From NCBI GenBank assembly GCA_029961075.1, contig JASBVL010000053.1, positions 1 to 43,832 on the forward strand: DNA of 43,832 nt. Reading direction: 5' to 3'. Shown here one piece after another: positions 42,320 to 43,832 of the stretch. Within the stretch, counting starts at the first letter, position 1; the number at the start of each line of letters is the position of its first letter. The DNA comes from Sphaerobacter sp. (GTDB lineage: Bacteria; Chloroflexota; Chloroflexia; Thermomicrobiales; Thermomicrobiaceae). The notes below the pieces were generated by a model. The model was not told where the DNA came from, ran no database searches, and saw nothing but the letters and a program-made list of their open reading frames with translations. The translations under genes and the position numbers were made by a program.

Positions 42320-43453
42320 TTGGGCCCGGACGGGGTCCAGTTCTACGACAGCGCGACCGGCGCCCCCCGCGCTGCGGCGTTCGTGCCGCTGACGCTCCGC
42401 GAGGCGGACATGTCGCTCAACGGGTTCGATCACTATCTGATTAAGGAAATCCATGAGCAGCCCCGCGTGCTGCGGCGGATCGCCGAGAACTACGCCGAGC
42501 CCGTCCATCACCTGGCGGAGCTGATTTCCGAGGCCTACGGGAGCTTCCTGATCGGCTGCGGCACCTCCAGCTACGCGGCGCTGACCGGGTCCTACCTCTT
42601 CTCCCGCATCGCTCGGCGGCATGTCAACTTCGCGGTCGGATCGGAGTTCAAGTATCAGGAGCACTTCCTGACCGACCGAAGCCTCGTGATCGCGCTGTCG
42701 CAGAGCGGCGAGACCGCCGACATCATCGACGCGGTGATGGCGGCTAAGCGCGCCGGAGCGCGGGTCGCGGCGCTCGTCAACGTCCCTGGCTCGACCCTGG
42801 ACCGACTGGCCGACTTCAGCATCCACCTGGGCGCCGGGCCCGAGCAGAGTGTGCTGTCGACCAAGTCGTACACGGCGAAAGTCGCCATCCTCATGCTCAC
42901 GGCGCACGTCCTGAACGGCAGCGAGCATGTCGGGCGTGAGCACCTGTGGCGGGCGGTGGACGGCGTCGAGCAGGCCCTCGCCCCCGCCAGTGTCCAGCGC
43001 ATCCAGGAGATCGCGGCCTACATGGCCGACAAGGAACACTGCTTCGTCATCGGGCGCGGCCTCTCCTACCCGACGGCGCTCGAGGCGGCCCTCAAGATCA
43101 AGGAGATCTCCTACATCCACGCCGAGGGCTTCGCCGGCGGCGAGCTGAAGCACGGGGTCATCGCGCTGGTCGAGGAGGGGACGCCGTGCCTCGTCTTCTC
43201 CCCGATCGACGAGACCCGCGACGACATCCTCTCCGGCGCGATGGAGCTGCGCAGCCGGGGCGGATTCATCGTCGGCATCTCGCCGGAGCCGGAGGAGGTG
43301 TTCGACATCCACCTCCCGGTGGCGGACGTGGGCGACGCATCGCCGCTCGTCGGCGTGATCCCGGCGCAGTTGCTCGGCTACTACCTGGCGCTCCGGCGCG
43401 GGCTGGATCCCGACAAGCCGCGGAATCTGGCCAAGAGCGTCACGGTGAAGTAA
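42320..43453 (+). pseudogene. glmS: GlmS-like protein lacking the glutaminase domain
   Basis: 377 aa if read from TTG at 42320. Matches the C-terminal two-thirds of glucosamine-6-phosphate synthase: linker GPDGVQFYDSATG, NGFDHYLIKEIHEQPRVLRR, SIS domain 1 (GCGTSSYAALTGSYLF, LSQSGETADIIDAV), SIS domain 2 (GRGLSYPTALEAALKIKE, AEGFAGGELKHGVIAL), and the GlmS ending PRNLAKSVTVK. The N-terminal 230-residue glutamine amidotransferase domain with its catalytic Cys1 is missing; a stop lies three codons upstream. As it stands it cannot use glutamine, though it could still isomerise. ATG at 42410 could start a free SIS protein. It is best explained as a 5' truncation. Confidence 0.75.
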
Positions 43454-43464
43454 CCTGGAGGGTG

Positions 43465-43832
43465 ATGCGGCTGATTGACACACACTGCCACCTCGACCTG
43501 GACGCGTTCGACGACGATCGCGCGGAGGTCCTCGCCCGCGCGCGAGCGGCGGGGGTCGAGTCCATCCTCGTTGTGGGCTTCGCGCCGGAGCGGTGGGGCC
43601 CCGCGCTTCGCCTGGCCAAGACGGAGCCGGGGATCGTCGTCGCCATCGGATTGCATCCCACCGAAGCCGCCCGCTACGACGCCGAGGTCGAGGCCGGGAT
43701 CCGCGCAGCCGCCGCCCAGCCGCCGGTCCGCGCCATTGGGGAGATCGGCCTCGACTACCACTGGATGACCGCTCCCGCCGACGTGCAGCGCCGGGCCTTT
43801 GAGCGCCAGCTCGCGCTCGCGCGGGAGCTGGA
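43465..43832 (+). CDS. tatD: TatD-family metal-dependent DNase, 5' part
   Basis: The first 122 codons are inside the window; the gene runs off the end. MRLIDTHCHLD gives the HxH metal site, and GEIGLDYHWM the glutamate and next ligands of TatD. Usual length is about 255-265 aa. TatD enzymes are 3'-5' exo/endo-nucleases or deacylase-like hydrolases. ATG at 43465 follows GGAGGG, 11 bp after the glmS-like stop, suggesting cotranscription. Confidence 0.9.
   Translation, partial: MRLIDTHCHLDLDAFDDDRAEVLARARAAGVESILVVGFAPERWGPALRLAKTEPGIVVAIGLHPTEAARYDAEVEAGIRAAAAQPPVRAIGEIGLDYHWMTAPADVQRRAFERQLALAREL

Overview
The window reads as chromosome from a high-GC bacterium, most likely a thermophilic Chloroflexota of the Thermomicrobia type (Sphaerobacter-like). 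This is an inference from about 70% GC, many GTG/TTG starts, the metabolic gene set and protein resemblance; no rRNA or tRNA is present to confirm it.

Layout. 1-1.2 kb: an IS982-type insertion sequence with an in-frame TGA in its transposase, inserted in an intergenic repeat. 1.3-2.9 kb: an AspT/YidE-type transporter. 3.1-4.7 kb: a two-gene minus-strand unit of a thioredoxin-like [2Fe-2S] ferredoxin and an unusual nuclease-like/phosphoribosyltransferase fusion. 5.2-8.1 kb: FixX ferredoxin, a creatininase-family hydrolase and an MFS exporter. 8.2-12.2 kb: a complete TroABCD/MntABCD-type metal ABC operon; its second permease ends in a winged-helix domain, and its promoter carries a palindromic operator. 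12.2-17.3 kb: an accessory zone with a lower-GC DUF4238 gene, two RES/Xre toxin-antitoxin pairs (one frameshifted, one apparently intact) and a VOC protein. 17.3-21.2 kb: a MoxR-DUF58-DUF4129 operon abutting a class III aminotransferase cut off before its catalytic lysine. 22.3-26.4 kb: gpmI, a YprB-like exonuclease and a divergent isocitrate dehydrogenase-family gene. 26.7-31.1 kb: a glycosyltransferase and rfbD, a probable selenocysteine-containing ArsC/Spx-family protein, endonuclease IV and a methyltransferase. 31.3-37.4 kb: type II NADH dehydrogenase, an aldehyde dehydrogenase, nuoI and nuoG. 37.7-43.8 kb: an M23 envelope peptidase, gatB, glutamate dehydrogenase, a back-to-back pair of truncated trkA and glmS fragments, and the start of tatD.

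The strongest biological finding is at 28740-29108. An ArsC/Spx-like gene has TGA exactly where the first cysteine of its CxxC motif should be, followed by an 8-bp hairpin with a G-led loop at the spacing expected for a bacterial SECIS element. Without reading the TGA as selenocysteine the gene looks broken.

The second theme is repeats. Many intergenic gaps hold arrays of degenerate 7-bp units (TACGCAN/TGACGCN and complements), usually around a C-rich palindrome (CCCTCACCCC..CCTCTCCC..GGGAGAGGGG). Two further inverted-repeat classes occur. These repeats have taken an IS insertion, sit inside the metal operon between binding-protein and ATPase genes, and appear to supply start codons or ribosome-binding sequence to neighbouring genes. 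Two gene truncations (21.17 and 42.32 kb) mark deletion junctions or assembly joins.
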